In this document: positions 22,604 to 23,948 of the stretch, one piece after another
Numbering within the stretch: the first letter of the stretch is position 1
Layout: each line of letters begins with the position of its first letter
IMG/VR virus record: IMGVR_UViG_3300017708_002438
Coordinates: 1 to 23,948 of that record
DNA from: a virus
DNA length: 23,948 bases
Strand: one strand, 5' to 3'
The notes under the pieces: generated by a model
The model's database searches: none
What the model saw: the letters and a program-made list of their open reading frames with translations, nothing else
What the model was told of the DNA's origin: nothing
Program-made: the position numbers and the translations under genes

Positions 22604-23286
22604 TGAAAAAGTCACCATTCAGGAGTTCAAGCTCTAATCAAGAAGGATTTGGCATTGAACGTAATAATAAAAGAAAGCCTTCTAAGAAAAGGTCTACTAA
22701 GCGTAAAAAGCCTGTTGCTAAGAAGCAAGGTACATCGATTGCTAGAAAAACGGAAGACAAAGATTTAATTGTACAAAACTTTGGAGATAATGTATTTGCT
22801 GGTATTAAGACAAAAGCAAATCCAGAAGGTAATGCAGACCTTGGAAGTGGTAATAAGGCTCCACAACAGATAACATATGAAGTTAATCCTGATGGTAGTT
22901 ACAGACAAATAGTTTCGACAAAAGGATATTACGACAGTAATTTAGGCGAATATATTCCTGATAACGTTGTTATTGGTGAGGGTATGAATATTATGGACAC
23001 AAGGCTTGTCAATCCTGTTACAGGAATGCCTGTAGGAGAGGAGCTATTTGGAGATAATCCTGGAAATTATTTCGGTACTTATCAAGGAGCCATGGAAGGT
23101 CCTGTTTTCCAATCTTTTTCAGGCTCACCAATGGATATGAGGGAAATAGCAAGACAAGAAGCCTTAAAAAAATTAGAGCAAGGTAACAAAAATGTATCCT
23201 TTCAACCCCCATATCAATTAGCTGCTATAAAACTGTCTGATACTTTAAAAGAAGCTAAAGAGCAAGGTAACTTTACGAAAGAATGA
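22603..23286 (+). CDS. GFGIQ-leader protein 2, basic N-terminus (227 aa)
   Basis: Residues 1-21 read MKKSPFR then SSSSNQEGFGIERN (the leader at 11-21), followed by a Lys/Arg-rich stretch (23-38) and AKKQG (39-43). The remainder (50-227) is polar and Asn/Gly/Asp/Glu-rich, with NPVTGMPVG (137-145), close to DPVTGM in the 325-aa protein. Little secondary structure is evident until a helix near 178-190 (MREIARQEALKK). Leader codons differ from those in the sister genes though the amino acids are the same. It starts in the stop of the 56-aa gene (TAATG) and its end overlaps the next ORF as ATGA. A virion or DNA-binding role is inferred. Confidence 0.8.
   Translation: MKKSPFRSSSSNQEGFGIERNNKRKPSKKRSTKRKKPVAKKQGTSIARKTEDKDLIVQNFGDNVFAGIKTKANPEGNADLGSGNKAPQQITYEVNPDGSYRQIVSTKGYYDSNLGEYIPDNVVIGEGMNIMDTRLVNPVTGMPVGEELFGDNPGNYFGTYQGAMEGPVFQSFSGSPMDMREIARQEALKKLEQGNKNVSFQPPYQLAAIKLSDTLKEAKEQGNFTKE
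22633..22665 (+). other. Leader motif SNQEGFGIERN, copy 2
   Basis: Codes residues 11-21 of the 227-aa protein; Gln is replaced by Glu at the ninth position. Arg is CGT here against AGA in copy 1 and CGC in copy 3. Confidence 0.85.
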
Positions 23287-23387
23287 TTAGGACTTTCACA
23301 TATACTGCCGAGGAGATAATGTATAACACTGTTACATTTACTTGTAACGTAAATATTGTAAGAGATGAAGAAGAGAAGCCCTTTTAA
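23283..23387 (+). CDS. 34-aa micro-ORF overlapping the next gene
   Basis: ATG 23283 overlaps the TGA of the previous gene (ATGA); TAA is at 23385-23387, and the next gene starts at 23365 in another frame, a 23-base overlap. The peptide (MIRTFTYTAEEIMYNTVTFT and on) is threonine-rich then acidic (RDEEEKPF). It may be real or a coupling leader; the ATGA link is the main support. Function unknown. Confidence 0.4.
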   Translation: MIRTFTYTAEEIMYNTVTFTCNVNIVRDEEEKPF

Positions 23388-23948
23388 ACAGACTAGTTCT
23401 AACCAGGAGGGGTTTGGCATTCAACGCAACGTCAAACGCAAACCTGTGAGAAAAAAAACTAAGAAGAAATCCGTTACTAAAAAACAGGGAGAAACTGATT
23501 CTATTAAAACAATAAATAAATCAAAGTATACCCTTTTGTCTGAGTTATCTGACCAAGAATTAGTACCCTTCTTAGCATCTATGCCTGTGGTAAGCCAAGA
23601 CGACCTTAATTACCTTACAACATCAGGACGATTAAATAATTTATTTACTACTCAATTTAATAATGACGACCCAGTGTTCGGGGAACAATTACAGGCTACC
23701 TTCGATAAATACGGTTCAGTGGTGAAACAAATGGATGGAGGATATAAGTATCAAGGTGACACAGGTGCATTGTATTCTGAGAATCCTATGTTTCAAGATT
23801 ATAAAGAGCAAGTATACGGAACAGGACCTGGTCTTTATGGTGGCAATCTTGATGGACGTACAACACAAAGTGGAAGTGGTTTCTTCAAACCATTTCCAGA
23901 TGCTCCTGATTTAAGTATGTATGCAGGGGACCAAAAAGGTTATTCCTC
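23365..23948 (+). CDS. GFGIQ-leader protein 3, partial at the right edge
   Basis: ATG 23365, open to the window end (194 full codons). It begins MKKRSPFKQTSSNQEGFGIQ, i.e. nearly the same as the 227-aa protein (MKK(R)SPF(R/K), then SSNQEGFGI), then a Lys/Arg stretch and TKKQGE (38-43). Further on a helical part (LSELSDQELVPFLASMPVVS) and the phrase MDGGYKYQGDTGALY (close to DGGMKYQG in the 325-aa protein), then a Gly/Tyr-rich region. The C-terminus lies outside. A third member of the leader family, probably a virion or structural accessory protein (inference). Confidence 0.78.
   Translation, partial: MKKRSPFKQTSSNQEGFGIQRNVKRKPVRKKTKKKSVTKKQGETDSIKTINKSKYTLLSELSDQELVPFLASMPVVSQDDLNYLTTSGRLNNLFTTQFNNDDPVFGEQLQATFDKYGSVVKQMDGGYKYQGDTGALYSENPMFQDYKEQVYGTGPGLYGGNLDGRTTQSGSGFFKPFPDAPDLSMYAGDQKGYS
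23398..23430 (+). other. Leader motif SNQEGFGIQRN, copy 3
   Basis: Codes residues 12-22 of the partial protein at the right edge. Identical in amino acids to copy 1 but with CAG, GAG and GGG where copy 1 has CAA, GAA and GGA. Confidence 0.85.

Noticed and set aside
23336-23353. GTTACA/TGTAAC inverted repeat as an operator
   Set aside because: Only six bases per arm and inside the 34-aa ORF in AT-rich DNA, so chance is likely.

Overview
The window is part of a tailed double-stranded DNA phage genome (or a prophage or metagenomic copy of one). It is AT-rich and densely packed. No gene has bacterial housekeeping character except a phage-type RecA. Most starts lack a good Shine-Dalgarno sequence and are preceded by A-rich leaders, or they overlap the previous stop codon. 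This suits a phage of Bacteroidota, probably a marine or aquatic flavobacterium, but host and lineage are inferred. The long portal (902 aa), long terminase (716 aa) and 556-aa capsid protein, in the order terminase-portal-scaffold-capsid-connectors, recall crAss-like phages. I cannot prove that affiliation without a search.

Left arm (minus strand, about 15044 down to 1). It opens with five small overlapping genes: a winged-helix-like protein, a possible HU/IHF-like protein, a zinc-cluster protein and two small helical proteins. The virion cassette follows: terminase large subunit, portal, acidic scaffold-like protein, major capsid protein, a 61-aa Gly/Lys/Met-rich protein, a 303-aa protein, a 223-aa probable connector, and an 816-aa structural protein. 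After a clear intrinsic terminator at 858-885 come a 29-aa micro-ORF and the start of another structural protein that runs off the window.

The two arms diverge from a 227-base gap (15045-15271). It holds a C-rich (minus-strand G-rich) block bracketed by a perfect 9-bp inverted repeat, TATCTTACA/TGTAAGATA.

Right arm (plus strand, 15272 to the end). First is a recombination/replication block: a 77-aa protein, RecA, PhoH-type ATPase, GIY-YIG nuclease and a DnaQ-like exonuclease with a zinc ribbon. Next come small unknowns and a probable lysis/membrane cluster (27-aa and 23-aa micro-ORFs followed by a holin-like protein). Then follow an acidic 239-aa protein, a 234-aa protein made of three 80-residue repeats, and a run of short basic and Gly/Pro-rich proteins. 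Many genes are joined by TAATG or ATGA stop-start overlaps, so several real genes are very short (23-56 codons).

The most interesting signals are protein-level links between the arms. (1) A leader, SNQEGFGI(Q/E)RN followed by a Lys/Arg-rich stretch and KKQG, starts three otherwise different right-arm proteins, and its GFGIQ core recurs in the 61-aa protein beside the capsid gene. (2) A Cys-Pro-Gly-Tyr repeat occurs three times in the 234-aa right-arm protein and once at the N-terminus of the leftmost structural protein. Both suggest shared docking or assembly modules in the virion, which is inference.
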